64,000 nt of DNA from Sycobia sp. Sy_11 (lineage: Eukaryota; Arthropoda; Insecta; Hymenoptera; Epichrysomallidae), in the NCBI GenBank assembly GCA_018907035.1, contig JACCIC010000002.1:811001-875000 (forward strand), in the 5' to 3' direction. This document shows positions 37,800-50,519 of this stretch, in pieces (the first letter of the stretch is position 1; each line of letters opens with the position of its first letter). The position numbers were made by a program, and so were the translations under genes. The notes below the pieces were generated by a model. The model was given only the letters and a program-made list of their open reading frames with translations, was not told the DNA's origin and did no database searches.

Positions 37800-38275
37800 A
37801 ACAAATTCGCCAGAACGTCGAACAGCAGCTTCGTTGAAGCAAGGGCGCCGCGGCAAAAAATCACGGATCGTCCAGACGTTCGCCTTGACGATCGTCGTGC
37901 GTATAATGCATGTAATATATATATATATATATATCTATATATATCGATGCCAATAAAAATTGGCTCCGCATACGCGCCACCTGTATTACAATGCCCGCTC
38001 GCGGCAAAAAGGATCGCGCCAGCGTTTACCGTTGCGCTCGATTTGACTCGCTTAAAGGTTCGCGCGCGCCCGGAAGCGGAAGCTACGTTAAAGTCCCACA
38101 TACGGCGCGGGCCGCGTTACGATATCGGCCGGCGCGGCACGCGCGCCCGTACGTCATGATTATTATTATTTTCATTACACATCGTCGAGCCTTGACGTAT
38201 CGGCGTGAGCGCGGGCTTTTTCGGCGCCTGATGCCCTGCCCACTCCCCTTACCGATAAAAACGAGCTGTTTTTTT
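37800..38275. promoter_or_regulatory. CpG-rich block with CRE-like site
   Basis: GC-rich sequence interrupted by a (TA)n tract contains runs of CG-rich hexamers and TACGTCATGA at 38150-38159, which has the TGACGTA core of a CREB/ATF site on the minus strand. The block falls back to AT-rich DNA at about 38.3 kb. Function is inferred from composition only. Confidence 0.22.
37915..37944. repeat. Interrupted (TA)n
   Basis: About 30 bp with one C interruption. Confidence 0.9.
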
Positions 38276-38547
38276 TTCCTCTGAAAACGGTCTGTACTGC
38301 CGATGTTCGGGATCTTGTTCGCACCTGTGAAACGTTGTTCGTTATTATTTCATATACGTAAATGTATCTAATTACAAAGTTACATTGGGAATAAATTTCA
38401 AAGCAAGTGTAGGTTTCGTTATAAATAATATAATGCTGTTAAAATTTTGAATAAGAATCATCGGATGACATGTATAAGAAATAAAAAAAATTAATATATC
38501 GATATTAATGAGTTGATAATGCTTACGTAATGTAGGCTTCGCTCTGA

Positions 38548-38584
38548 GCCACCTACTGAGTTCATCGGTAAGACGGTAGGTGGC
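38548..38584. repeat. Hairpin with 9-bp perfect arms
   Basis: GCCACCTAC (38548-38556) and GTAGGTGGC (38576-38584) enclose a 19-nt loop; the stem extends by about three more pairs with a one-base bulge. Confidence 0.5.
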
Positions 38585-40657
38585 CTCATCTGAGAATTAT
38601 GTGAGAATATTTTTTAAAAATGATTAAGAGATTTTAAAAACTTTCTTTGAAAAAATATGTACGGGGGAACAATTTTTTTTTCAAATTAAAATTAAGATAG
38701 TTCTTGATACATAGTTTTTCCAAAAAAGTTTTCTAAAACACCCAATTGTTATTTCGTCGAAGAATCGTCTGATCATTTTTTTTAATAACGTCTAAAATTT
38801 GACTACTTGCCGAGTTCAACAGGTCGCTTAGCTCAATAGTACTCGTATCTTATTTCAGTTGTAAAATCTATCAAGAGCGACAAATACATATATTATTATA
38901 ATGAAAAAAATATTGAAATCCATTTTATGTTTTGCGCTCGAGATTTTTCGAGAAAAATTCGATAAGATCACGGGCATGAATTTGGATTGAATATGTAAAA
39001 TTCAAATTTTCCATGAATACTAGCGTTAGTACAATCATTATATAAGCTCATTCAATTTTCTTTCGATTTCCAATAAAATATCATGTAAATTCTTAAAAAA
39101 TAGTTGCAAAATGTATATGCTTCTTTGGATTTTACTTCAACTTCGATTACATTAACCGTATAAGATGGCATTCTTATTGAAAAAAGGAACTTACTGATCG
39201 CTTTATAAATCACACTAAATGAAAGCAAAAAACACAAATAAAGGACATTAATTAATTTTTAGTCAAAAGTACTTTTTGTCAAATAAATTATTTCATAAGA
39301 TAATTAAATTATATATTTTATTCGGTAATGAATAAATGCAATAAATAAATTACTAGATTCACATTATTTGCCTGTCGATTACTAATTTACCGATTAAATG
39401 ATGAGCTGTGTCCCTTTTAAAATTTTAAATAATTATACAATTCAATAATGTTAGTTTCAATAATTAACATTATATAGATGAATATTTCTTTCACTCTGAA
39501 ATGAAATTAAGTTCATTTTGCATTTCATAATATTTGGTAGTCATTATAAATACGACAGATTTCGCCTTTTTTTATACACGCATGATAAATGATCGGATGA
39601 CAAAGCCAAATTAAGATTTATCAATAGCCGCTGAGAATTAATCTTAATGTATCATTTGTTCTAAGACTAAAACCAGTTGGCTAAAACTATTCATATATAG
39701 AGCTAAAGAGACCTTGGCTGAATTGTATATAGTTTACATGAATAGGCAGAAAAGTAAATGAAATAGATGGATGAATACTTTATTGGTTAGGGACTCGTCG
39801 TCCATAATATTCCATGCGATCGTACAACGAATACTTGTACTTGTACAACTAATAATTGCACAGGCTACTTATAATCGAAGAAAATGAGCAATTGACAGAG
39901 ATAATTAAGTTATGCAATGTGAATCGAAAAGTAAAATAAAAGTATGAATAACGCTGAAGGTAACGAGGTATTCCACAAGATCCCGATCGTAGATCGGAGT
40001 AATGGCGCAAAAAGTTATATTCCAACAGAATTGTCGGCTTGCTAAAATTGCAGCGTCTGTCTGTAAAAGCGTCCCATAAATCGTGCTGGGAACACAGGTG
40101 AAAATTCGTTCGCGCCCACGGTACTTTCGACTCACGTTGCATTCCTCATCCACAGCCATTGCCATTCCGTTCTTGAAATTCGCAGAATACGGACGAACGC
40201 GTGAATCGGCCGGAACCTTATTTTCCCGTTGGAAAATTTTCCGAAAAGGCGAGTCCATCCCTGAACAGGCGTTGTTCCTGTTAAAATCGTTTGCGTGCGC
40301 AGGCTTTCTTGAAACTTTGTAAGTTCAGCGTGAGCTCTTAAGGCAGACCCGGTATTTCTACGCAGAATTCTTAAATTCGTGCTTCGAGCGCTTAAAGCGC
40401 GTGCTCGATAATGAGCCGCAGAGAATGTTCTCTTATAATTGATAAGTTAGAGTGCTGCGTCCGTGCGAAAGCCCGCTACCCAAGGTCACAGTCGAGAATT
40501 TCAACGATTACGAGTAAATTACTATTGGGCGATCGTTGCAGTATACGTGAATCCGGAGACAACGAAAAGACGGGCTTCAGTCCTCGCCTTACTGTCCCAT
40601 ATTCATAAAAATAGACAAAGCGTCGAGAATCAGCTCTAAGCTAATAATACATTATGG

Positions 40658-40660
<3 letters not shown>

Positions 40661-40708
<48 letters not shown>
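40661..40708. repeat. (TA)n microsatellite
   Basis: About 48 bp. Confidence 0.97.
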
Positions 40709-40714
<6 letters not shown>

Positions 40715-40942
40715 CATTCGTCTGATGCTCAATGCCGAAGGATAGAAAAACCTGTCTGACTTGGCAGTGGAAACAGACGAGCTCGGTCGGGCCGCGTCAC
40801 GTTTGCTTCTGATCAAAAAGGTCTCCTCCACCTGCGTCTATAGATAAATCGTTATAGCTAAATCGTTTCGGCGGCAATGGGCAATCCTCGCCTCGCGCTC
40901 GAATCCAAGAAACCGGATCGGCGAACAGCAACAACAAACAGA

Positions 40943-40963
40943 GGGCGGGGGGGGGCTTGGGGG
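40943..40963 (+). other. G-quadruplex-capable run
   Basis: A 3-G run, a 9-G run and a 5-G run within 21 bp; the long run can supply two of the four G tracts. Confidence 0.45.
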
Positions 40964-41734
40964 AGTCGATGAAAAGGAAACAAGGGGAAGTAAAATCATC
41001 GCGGCTCGAAGTCGCGGCTGATTTACGCTCGTCTTACGTGCCGCGTGATTATTAATTAGCAATATTGAACTGGACGATTTTCACGCGGAATTAACAACGT
41101 TAACGCGCGCTGCAACGAAGTGCGTGTAAATTTCGTGTTTATTGTTTTGAATTTGGTATCTGCGTGTGTAATTTTGTTTTTTAACACGTCGGCCCGCCGA
41201 AAGACGGTACGAAAAAAACACCGTGTAAAGCCGGCTCTTTATATATTGCTCGGTATTGCTCTTTTACTGCTTCGATAAACGGCTCTCTCTCTCTCGCTCT
41301 CTCTATCTCTCTCACTCTCGGCTTCTTCTGGCGCTCGTGTAAAAAGTATATACGAAGGTAAACCACTGGATTCCCCTCTCAAATTAAGAGAAAGACATTG
41401 ACGAAGGCCGGGGCTTTTTTTACCTCAACTTTTTTTCCCGCTTTTTTTCTTTAGCGCCCAGCACCGTCGAGCGGAGAATTCACGCGTACGTATAATGCGC
41501 GAGGTAATTACTGTACGCGAGGACGTGATATATACGTGTGTGTCCATACGTGTAGTAAACTCATGCGTATATTATAAGTCAATTTGTTTATTACGAGAGC
41601 GTTAAACTTTCGGCGCGACACTCGGCGCGATAAATCTCCATTGGCTCGGATATAATAAACGTTAATATGCGAATTTGCAGCTCGTAAAATATACTGCGCT
41701 CGACCTTGGCCCATTGGCCTTTGTCTTCCTCTCT

Positions 41735-41736
<2 letters not shown>

Positions 41737-41784
<48 letters not shown>
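41737..41784. repeat. (TA)n microsatellite
   Basis: About 48 bp. Confidence 0.97.
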
Positions 41785-41787
<3 letters not shown>

Positions 41788-42056
41788 GTATACATACGAC
41801 ACTGCTTATCCTGGGATGAATTGCACAAGAGGGAGGCTGCGGTTTCGGCGGAATTTTTGCCCGGTTTCTCCCATATTTTATATCAAAGTGGCCTTAAGCG
41901 GCTTCCAAGCCAACCGTTCTAAATCATAGTTCCTCAGTACCTTCGATAATATATGTATTATCTTTATCCTGTATTTTTCATCTTAAGAAATAAGATCTTT
42001 AAATTATATTCTGTTATATATATATATATCATTCCAATTAAATTCCCTATTTAAAG

Positions 42057-42088
42057 CGTCCATGTACGTCTATGTACCGTCTATGTAC
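42057..42088. repeat. Three tandem copies of an 11-mer
   Basis: CGTCCATGTA followed by two copies of CGTCTATGTAC, a tiny minisatellite. Confidence 0.6.
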
Positions 42089-42841
42089 ATTACTTGAATT
42101 GTAAATGATTCTTCGGAAGTTGATTCTTACCGCGTTGATGAAATAATTTTCGCTCATCTTGTTGCATATTTCGTGACCAACATTTTTTGGTCAAAGTATT
42201 GAATTTTATATGCTACGAAGATACGAAGTTTCATTGTGCTGTAGGTATAATAAATCTGGCGATGCGATTTTTGTCGGATCAGTCATAATCGCGATCGAAC
42301 ATGGCTTGATTTATATAAACAGATCTCGGAATCTCTAATATCGTTAAAATTTGTAATATAAATCTGTCATAAATGTGTCATGATCGAATGATCGATTATT
42401 CATTCAAAAAAATTATATTTTTAGTTTGATTAAACAATCGTAATAGCAATATTTTCATTTTTAGAGTGGCACAACAGAAAATTGAATAAATCTGAATCGG
42501 TGCAAGCCGACTCACTACTTCGCAATAGTGAAATTTTCACTGGTGAATAAGTGAACATTTATAATTCTCATAACTTTTATTCTAATAACATTCTAATTAT
42601 AATTTAAAGAGAATTAAAGCACCTTGATAATACTGAATATTAAATTATTCTAATATATATTCACTTTTTAAGTTAATCAAAATTTACTTTGTTTATTTTC
42701 GAAGAAAATCGTTGCGACAGAGTCATTATAGTCATGATTTTCATATTATTTTGAGTCCAATAATCAAAGTAACCCAATTGTTCGCTATAACTATTCCAGA
42801 TTGCGAAGCTGTCAACGGAAGTTTCATAGTGTATAAAATCC

Positions 42842-42842
<1 letters not shown>

Positions 42843-42931
<89 letters not shown>
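42843..42931. repeat. Long (GA)n microsatellite
   Basis: About 89 bp of pure AG, continuing imperfectly to about 42951. It is the longest pure repeat in the window. Confidence 0.97.
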
Positions 42932-42936
<5 letters not shown>

Positions 42937-43063
42937 AGAGAGACAGAGAGAAGGAAACTTTAGGAGAATGGGAGATCGTCGAGAGTGCTCGTAGGATTTG
43001 CGCAAGACGCATGCGAGAGGCGCTTGTGTTATACATATATGCGGATCAAGGCGAAATAGTCGT

Positions 43064-43078
43064 GTATATATACATACA

Positions 43079-43115
<37 letters not shown>

Positions 43116-43135
43116 GCTCAAATATACACATATAT
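43064..43135. repeat. Imperfect TA/TATG/CATA tract
   Basis: TA-rich with TG and CA interruptions. Confidence 0.85.
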
Positions 43136-43273
43136 GCGTATGCACGGCGTGGCGTGAGCTACGCGCACCGTCCGATTTTTATATTCGACCTGCTTTCCAT
43201 GCGTCCCGGCGCAACTGAATTCCCCAGCCGGACTGTAAGTTCGTAAAAGTGGAGCTTCTCCGATTCGGCGTAG

Positions 43274-43276
<3 letters not shown>

Positions 43277-43324
<48 letters not shown>
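43277..43324. repeat. (TA)n microsatellite
   Basis: About 48 bp. Confidence 0.97.
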
Positions 43325-43326
<2 letters not shown>

Positions 43327-44382
43327 CGACTGCATTATTTCGACAGAGGATGCAGATAAAACGAGACTCCGTTGCAAATTCTGTTCAAGAGGCAGCTTTT
43401 CGAGATTTTTGTAAGCTGTCTTTCTTTTACGCTAAGGTTAATATTCATATATAGAGTAAAATGTGAAAGACGCGAATCGTCGCGAATTGTCGCTTTGTCC
43501 CTTGGAGACCTGGCATTTTCATGTCGGTGTATCACAAATTCAGCGAGCACATACGCGATCAATTCCATTGTCGTTCGATAGCGACTATTCGGCCCTCTCC
43601 AGGCATATTATTCATTTGCACGGACAATGAAGTAGATATTTAAAAAAAAAAGTGCAGTTCATCAAAATACAGAATTATTGAAAATTTGAAGATGGGTGCT
43701 TCTTTCAGAGGAAGGCCAAATCAGCGAACGTTCGCAGATTCACAGCAATTTGTATTTGTTACTTCGGCGATTCCTTCAGTTTCTTTGATAACTTTACCTA
43801 GAAATTTTGGTTATTTTTTTTTTATTGCTCCCATTATGTGCCTGTGAATAATTCTGATCTGCACGAAAAAGCACCTTAAGAGCATTTTGTGGAGGAACGT
43901 TAACGAAAATCTGTAAGTCTCCTAAAATCTCAGTTTACTTTAGTACAGACTAACTATTTTTAGCGCGAAAAAAAAAATTTCATAGGTTTTTTTTTTCTTG
44001 AAAGCCACTAAAGATAGCCAGATAAGGCTAGTCGGAAAACTGTTAAAATTTCAGCCGTTAAAAACATTTCAATTCCTATCTAAGGTGTATGCGAGGCGCC
44101 TTCGTTAAAAACTTAAATATCACGTTTGCCGCAATAATTCGGTCATTTGCCATTATTCAATATTTTCGTAATAATACAGCTGTATTGTCGAACAAAGCAG
44201 CTGCGAACTTATATAATAATTGTAAACTGAGCTCGACCGTATCGTAATGGATTGTGGATGAATCTCTCGCGATATAAACGAAACGACTAGTACATTACAC
44301 TATAAGCTACAAATTAATTTAAATCACGCTCCCTGCTGGTTTCTCGTGTATTAATCTAGAGAAAGAGAAAGGCGCATCCTAA

Positions 44383-44385
<3 letters not shown>

Positions 44386-44418
<33 letters not shown>

Positions 44419-44442
44419 CACACACATATATATATATATATT
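44386..44442. repeat. Compound (CA)n-(TA)n microsatellite
   Basis: About 40 bp of CA with one TAA interruption, then about 17 bp of TA. Confidence 0.94.
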
Positions 44443-44883
44443 CCTAACTTTCTGCAAACTCTTGTACACGCGTGTATGAGCTCACCAGACAATTGCGAAA
44501 CAATACCGAAATTTCAACAAGGATAAAGCAGAAAAACGACAACGAGGACAAAGGAGGGAAAAATTGAACGCACAGCTAGCGCGACGTCTCCATTGCTTAC
44601 GCGGCTATTTCAGGCGGGCGCACATCAGATTTTCGCTATTTTTAGACTCGCTCCGCGTCGGTTACGTAAAACTTACTTGACCCGCCTCGCGTATACACGC
44701 GCGCATACACGCACACATACATACGTATACAAAATTTCGAGCTTCGAAGATCAAAGCCTCCGCGATTGGTCGCGAGGCTGGTCCCGGCACTTTTGGGACT
44801 CGAGTAAAGTCGCATCATTATTGGATCGATTCCGCGGAAATTGGCCGACAAATCGAGCGTTGCGCGTGCAATTGAAACGCTCG

Positions 44884-44910
44884 ATATATATATATATATA
44901 TATATATATA
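44884..44910. repeat. (TA)n microsatellite
   Basis: About 27 bp, next to the minus-strand quadruplex motif. Confidence 0.95.
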
Positions 44911-44926
44911 GTAAACGAGGTTGAAG

Positions 44927-44956
44927 CCCCTGACACCCCCTCCGCCCCCCGCACCC
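44927..44956 (-). other. G-quadruplex-capable motif on the minus strand
   Basis: Four C runs (CCCC, CCCCC, CCCCCC, CCC) with loops TGACA, TCCG and GCA, starting 17 bp after a (TA)n tract. Confidence 0.55.
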
Positions 44957-45589
44957 TATTGACGATTTGAATTTAATGCGCGCTACCTGCGGCTGCTGTG
45001 GGTCAGTAAGTGCAACGCGAACAGTGCGCAATGAATAGGCAGATCCACGGCGTACTTTGGGAGTTTCTTTGGATACGTGCATATTTGTCGGGCAAAAGGA
45101 AAAATTGACGATGGAAATAAATGGAAAAAGAAGCTTAGAAGGTGAGAATTTTACACAAAGAACTTCACTTTTACAAGAATTGTTAATAGCAAATCAAGCC
45201 TTTTATTACGTTTATCAATCTGCAGCTGCGAAAAGTCCAAGTTCATAATGTACTTTATCGCATTGAAACGGGCGGCAATCAAAATATTGGACCAAAATAA
45301 TAAAAATTAAATGACGATAAGAAAAACAGCTATTTGCCGCTGATACGATAGTTATGTTTCTAAGCAAAATACGTGTACAACCAGTATTGAGAGGAAGGAA
45401 TCAATTTGAAACATTGATTTTCATCAAATCTATTTTTTCAATAAACAATGTACTTAATTAAAATTTCAAGCAAACTATTACGATAATATTCATTATTTTT
45501 TTTAAAATGCCATGATAGCATCAAATACAGTAAAACACCTTAATAAATATTTCAAGTGCAGGCATCTGTTATTTAATCAAAAACATAAG

Positions 45590-45613
45590 CTCTCTCTCTC
45601 TCTCTCTCTCTCT
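45590..45613. repeat. (CT)n microsatellite
   Basis: About 24 bp. Confidence 0.94.
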
Positions 45614-46566
45614 TCGAGCACTTTATTATCTGGATATTTTCCCCCGCAATTTTTGTCCTTATTCAGTGGCGCCTTTATGTTCTTCTTTTTGCAAATAGCG
45701 CCGCGTCGTTGGAACGAGAGATCTTGATTCTCAGGTGAATCCACGGAGGAGCGAGATGTACCCATTATTTTTCTTCTCCCATTCTTGATCATATGCTGTA
45801 TTCTGTACTGTGTTACAATGCTTCGCCGCGGAGAAATAAGAGCGGCTTTCTCTGCCCTGAAACAAGGGGAAAAATTTCTACACTATTTCTCAACTATTTT
45901 GTTTGCTCGCGAAATTTTTCGAAAATCATTGGTGAAGTATTTTACAAATATTCAAAATGAAATTTGTTGAAAAATTTTACGCGTTACTTTCAGTTTTAAC
46001 TTAAAAATGTTTTTGGAAATTTATTCACTAAGTTTTATTGTATTATTTCATTGTACGATTTTAAAGAGCTTTTAGAATATATTTTAAACACGTATTTTTA
46101 AATCTCAAAAAGAAAATAAAAATCTCTAAAATCATTAAATATAAAATATGAAAAATATGAATTCGGAATGTATTTTTGAAAATTTTTAAATATTTTGTCC
46201 AAAATATTTTCCTAAAAAAAATTTCGATTTATTTAAGAAATCTGTTGACATGTTCCGTGCTCTATCTTGCTGATGTTGATACTAAAGTTGTTAATCTGTT
46301 ATTTACAGTAACTCTATAAAATTGCATAATATCCGTTTAAAAAAATCGTTCTTCTTTTCTTACTCTTGCTTTATTGTTTATGGTTAAGACTTATTCTGCT
46401 CTGTCCGCGTCTCGTAGTGCACCTTTTTTAGTTATTCCGTTTCCTGTTATCCAATAAGCTAATTTTTTTCCTCTCTATTGCGACTGACTTTTCTAATTAC
46501 GTTAAATCTAATATTTGAGATTATACAACGTGGTTCAATAAATGGTTAAATCAAAAATTAATCTGT

Positions 46567-46594
46567 ATCTCTCTCTCTCTCTCTCTCTCTCTCC
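46567..46594. repeat. (CT)n microsatellite
   Basis: About 28 bp. Confidence 0.94.
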
Positions 46595-48678
46595 CCTTCC
46601 TATACTTTAAACGCACATTGTGTAGTTTGAACTCCCGTTCCACTCGGCTGCTAATTAAGTCGTAAATCTTTTAATTAGCAGTAAAGCCTGTATCGGAGTT
46701 CTATTTTAAAAGAGCTGTTATAGAGTCAGGCACTTCTTTCAGTTGTATATTATGTACATTGCCCCGCGCCGCCGGGAAAATTCCTCCTCTCCGTCTGTGA
46801 CTCTGCTTACCGCTCTTCGCATTCTTCTACTCCAGTCTCGATTATCGAATTAGACAGCGATTTAGCGTTTTAATGCTTAATGTTTTTTTTTTTTTGCGCA
46901 AATCTCGAAACGATTTTTTTCATAGAGCAGGGGGCATGGAAATAATTCCAAATTTACTTAAACATATTTATGCCGCGGTTGATTAAATCGACTTTTGTCA
47001 GTTTTAATTTTGACCCGGGTAGATCATACGAGCTCGTTAAAGATTTAAGATGATTGAAGTTGCGAAACTATACACTGCCTCATTAGGAAGTTATAGGGCT
47101 CAAAAACTTTTTATAGTTAATTGAAGCTGTTTTATTTTAAAGGTTAAAACTATGTACTTTATAGCGCCGCGTTAAATTTATCTACATCCCCTCCCCCCAC
47201 CCTCCACCACCGTAAAAGGGCTAAATTCAGAGGAATGAAATTTAATTTATTCATTTACTTAAGAAAAGTTATTTCATTTACTTTTTCCTTTCCGCAGCTC
47301 TAATTTAATCAAAGCGAAGTGGGCGACCTCGCGCGGCGAACAAAAAAGTTAGCTTATGTTTCGTCGAACGACTCGATTAAACGCACTTCTCGAATATCCC
47401 GAGGTTTTCTATCCAAATAATATCTTTTTATACACGACGATATGCATTATTAAAAAGTGCTAAGTCGAACGGAATTTTCAGTCGTGCAGAAGAAGAAAAA
47501 TGCGTTAAAAATATTTTAGAAAATATCGATGCGAATAATAGAAATGTTTTAGCAATAGATCCTTAAGAATCCATATTGATACATTAACAAAAAATCTGTA
47601 ATATTTTGAAACCATTTAGAAAAATTTTGTCGGACTATTTCTGAAATATTTCATTTAGCATATGAATAGTGAGATTAATTATTACTGCTGTCCAAATTAT
47701 TTTTATTACGCCGTATTATTCAACCGCAGTGATTCACATTCGGCTGTCCTGCTTGATCTTAATTTATTTTAAATCATATCAAGTCTTATATTTAGCTTGA
47801 AATTTTGTCAGTTGAATCTATCCCGAAATGTCAGAAAAAGGATATAATGAAAAGATTCTTGACAGTGGAAACCATTGTTGTCATTATTCATATCCGTGAT
47901 GGTCAATAAATAGCATCGTACGACAATATCTTTTTAATCACATTCGTATGAATGCTCCGCAAATACCTTTAATTAATATTCTGAAATATATTAAAAATAT
48001 AGAGCATTTTTAATTGATATAAGAAAAAATAGAGTTGATCATTTAACTCTTTATGAAAGTACCAAGCCACAAACATTATAAACCAGTTATTTACACTTTA
48101 CATAAAGTTGGGTGGTTATGAAAAATACTATTGTTCTTCACAAAATTCTTTCACTCTGAGAAATGTACGTTTTTGACAATACATAATCATGAAACTATTG
48201 AACGTGTGTGGACTTATGGAGAAGAATATGTTCGCCACCTAGCGACGAGCAAAAATTACAATACAATTTTAATCATACTGATATTTTAAAAGTTTTTTTT
48301 TGAATGATTTCAAAAGAATATTTCCGTAGCACTTTTCGCGAAAGATAATCAAATGATTTTGTCGAAATATTTTAGAAGAATCTTTTTCAACTGTACTGAA
48401 ATATTTTAGAAATATTTTTCAATTATTTTCTAACAGTTTCAATTGAAATATTCAGAAAAATATTATAAAATTATTCTCCAAGTAGCTCGTGTTCGTGGGG
48501 CAGTGTCTTAATCGACCCATTAGCACTGGCACAAGCGCATTGGCATAAACGCAACTTGAAGATGCGCAATTACGGGACTTAATTGTAAACAGTCGTAAAA
48601 CGATCGTCGAGCGTGCACAGTTCCTTATGCCGACCGCGCCAAAGCTGCCCGACGTCGGAAAGTTTGCGAGCGTCTCTT

Positions 48679-48706
48679 AAAAAAAAAAAAAAAGAAAAAA
48701 AAAAAA
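48679..48706. repeat. Poly(A) run with one G
   Basis: Fifteen A, G, twelve A; no element boundary recognised. Confidence 0.92.
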
Positions 48707-48841
48707 GGGCGCCTCTGCATTTACGCCGATACACACTCATAATACGCGATTGTGAAAGAACGCGCTGTGCACGCGCGATCGTCCCCTCCCTCTCGCTCAT
48801 CCAGGCCTCGTATAATAAACTTCGATTAATCAATGCGGTGT

Positions 48842-48861
48842 CCCATCCCCCCTCCCCACCC
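48842..48861 (-). other. G-quadruplex-capable motif on the minus strand
   Basis: Four C runs with loops AT, T and A; the short loops favour stability. Confidence 0.6.
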
Positions 48862-49132
48862 TCGACCCGCCTATACCATCCTGCACACGGACTTCGACTG
48901 GCCATCTACGTCCAACCACGGCGGATAGCCGGTTAGGTAATTACGGGTAAGTGGATCGGTCGCTTCATTAGCGGCGCCTCCGAGCCGTCGATTGTATATG
49001 GAAAAGCCCAGGCCTCGTCGGCCGCCCCGCAAAGACGACGACCTACTTCGCCGTCGGAGGGGAGGGGGACGGTCAGGGGAGCATCGGCGACGCCCTCGAC
49101 TCTCTGCCCCCTACTCCCGATTACATCGTGTA

Positions 49133-49135
<3 letters not shown>

Positions 49136-49182
<47 letters not shown>

Positions 49183-49200
49183 TATGTATATATATATGCA
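49136..49200. repeat. (TA)n microsatellite with CA/TG interruptions
   Basis: A pure stretch of about 38 bp followed by imperfect TATG units. Confidence 0.94.
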
Positions 49201-49737
49201 TATAGAGGAGGGTAAAGTCTCTCATCCCCCTGTGTCGCCTACGAAGAAAACGGGGACAATTCTCACGGACGGGGCGAAAAGCCGGTAATTTTTTGATTCG
49301 CATTTTGTCTCCGGTCTTTAAACTCGCCTCTATAGTAAAGCCCCCGTCCATATATATATGCGAGGCAATAGTAGGCGCAGGAAGAGCAGTCGCGCGCCGC
49401 ATGGTTAGTTACGGCGATTCTGCATATAGACGACGCTCGCATCATTATCTAATTATCGCCGTACGCGAACTGCAGCTGGCGCATTCGTTGTTAGATGCGC
49501 CCGTGGAAACTCGTACTTACCGTTTCAAGATTCGCGAAAAAATTAATTATCACAATGTCGTTCGTTGCAATCTGGTGGTGTACCATAAAAAAAAAAAAGA
49601 ATCCCATCGAACGCTAACAATTACCACGTGAAGCGTCCGAAAAATTAGATGACGAGACCCCCCATTAGCCTGGGAATATTCGGTATATTCAGCACGTGGG
49701 CTCTGGAAAAAAATGGAACTAGTGGAGCTATAAATAA
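49201..49737. other. No gene seen; left flank of LINE copy A
   Basis: Moderate-GC DNA with a 112-codon plus frame (49293-49631) that is overlapped by minus-strand frames and is not recognisable. Confidence 0.5.
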
Positions 49738-49747
49738 GACTTGATCA
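49738..49747. repeat. Target-site duplication of LINE copy A, left
   Basis: GACTTGATCA, identical to the copy immediately after the A-rich tail of the LINE. Confidence 0.88.
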
Positions 49748-49944
49748 TCACAATTCTAATAATAAAAAAGTAATTAGAATCTGTATCAATGAAAAAATGT
49801 CTGTTAAAGACATAATTGAGACCCAAAATCAATATCCAATATATTCTATAGACTACAAAATTATTATTGCAAAGATAGATATAGATAGAATACAGAAAAT
49901 CCTAACAAGACTCTAGATGATTTAATTACTAATAACAATGGTAA

Positions 49945-50451
49945 AGCTATTTTTTTACTGATGGTAGCAAACTAACTGATACGAATTCGGTCGGATCAGC
50001 ATGTTTTGCACCTTTTTTAAATTTCAATATTCAAAGAATTGCGAACAAACTTGCATCTATCTTCACTACAGAATGTCTGGCGATTAATGATGCACTCGAT
50101 GTTGCGTTAAAAAAGACCAACCATAATGTAATCATACTCACTGATTCCCTCAGTGCGCCCAAAAATTTAAGTCATACCAAATTCGATATCAAAAGAAATC
50201 GTCTCATTTACGAAATCAAAAGAAAGACCATAGAATTTAATACAACAAGTCCTAATAATAGCACAATCAAATTTATTTGGATACTCTCACATATCGGAAT
50301 CAGTGGGATAGAACGAGCAAGTCAACTTGCAAAAGTAGCCACCTATGAATCACGCGATAAAGATATTCGAATCCCCGTTACAGATCCCCTTACAATGTTT
50401 CAAACAGAATGCAAAACTCTCACCACAAATAAAATCATAGAACAGAGCTAG
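49945..50451 (+). pseudogene. LINE ORF2 RNase H domain fragment
   Basis: An open frame of about 168 codons with no proper start codon encodes an RNase H domain, which removes RNA from the RNA-DNA hybrid during retrotransposition. Visible motifs are FFTDGSK (first catalytic Asp), TTECLAIND (catalytic Glu), ILTDSLSA (third catalytic Asp) and FIWILSHIGISGIERASQLAK. The last motif is normally HxGxxGNExADxLAK, so the fourth acidic residue appears replaced by Ser. The frame opens after a TAA upstream and ends at TAG; the remaining ORF2 C-terminus continues downstream in other frames. Family recognition is strong, clade (I-like) less so. Confidence 0.9.
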
Positions 50452-50519
50452 TATAAAGGTGTTAATACATCAATTATTTTTTTTAATCCACCTCTAAACC
50501 CTGGTTTTCTTATTACAAT

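Larger units (their letters stand above)
38276..42842. other. No gene seen; AT-rich then moderate-GC
   Basis: 38.3-39.9 kb is AT-rich and holds the 38.55 kb hairpin. 40.0-41.9 kb is moderate-GC with a G-run and (TA)n tracts; a 117-codon minus frame at 39905-40258 is unrecognised and overlaps another open frame. 41.9-42.8 kb is AT-rich. Confidence 0.5.
43325..48559. other. No gene seen; alternating blocks
   Basis: 44.3-45.1 kb and 46.6-47.4 kb are moderate-GC; 45.3-46.5 kb and 47.4-48.5 kb are AT-rich, the latter with repeated AAATATTTTAGAA-like words at both ends. No element could be defined. Confidence 0.5.
48560..49110. promoter_or_regulatory. GC-rich block, candidate regulatory region
   Basis: A CpG-rich stretch with a minus-strand G-quadruplex-capable C-run at 48842-48861 and a donor-like ATTACGG-GTAAGT near 48940-48953 on the plus strand. 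It ends at a (TA)n tract. A short untranslated exon is possible but unsupported by any coding signal. Confidence 0.25.

Noticed and set aside
38820..38880. Second A-box-like sequence (TTAGCTCAATAGT)
   Set aside because: No T-arm or acceptor stem can be found within tRNA distance.
39905..40258. 117-codon minus-strand frame without low complexity
   Set aside because: No recognisable motif, a second frame is open over the same DNA, and this length is expected by chance in the window.
47500..48480. Repeated AAATATTTTAGAA-like words at both ends of a 1-kb stretch, considered as MITE ends
   Set aside because: The words are AT-rich and vary, occur several times and are not in a clear terminal inverted arrangement.
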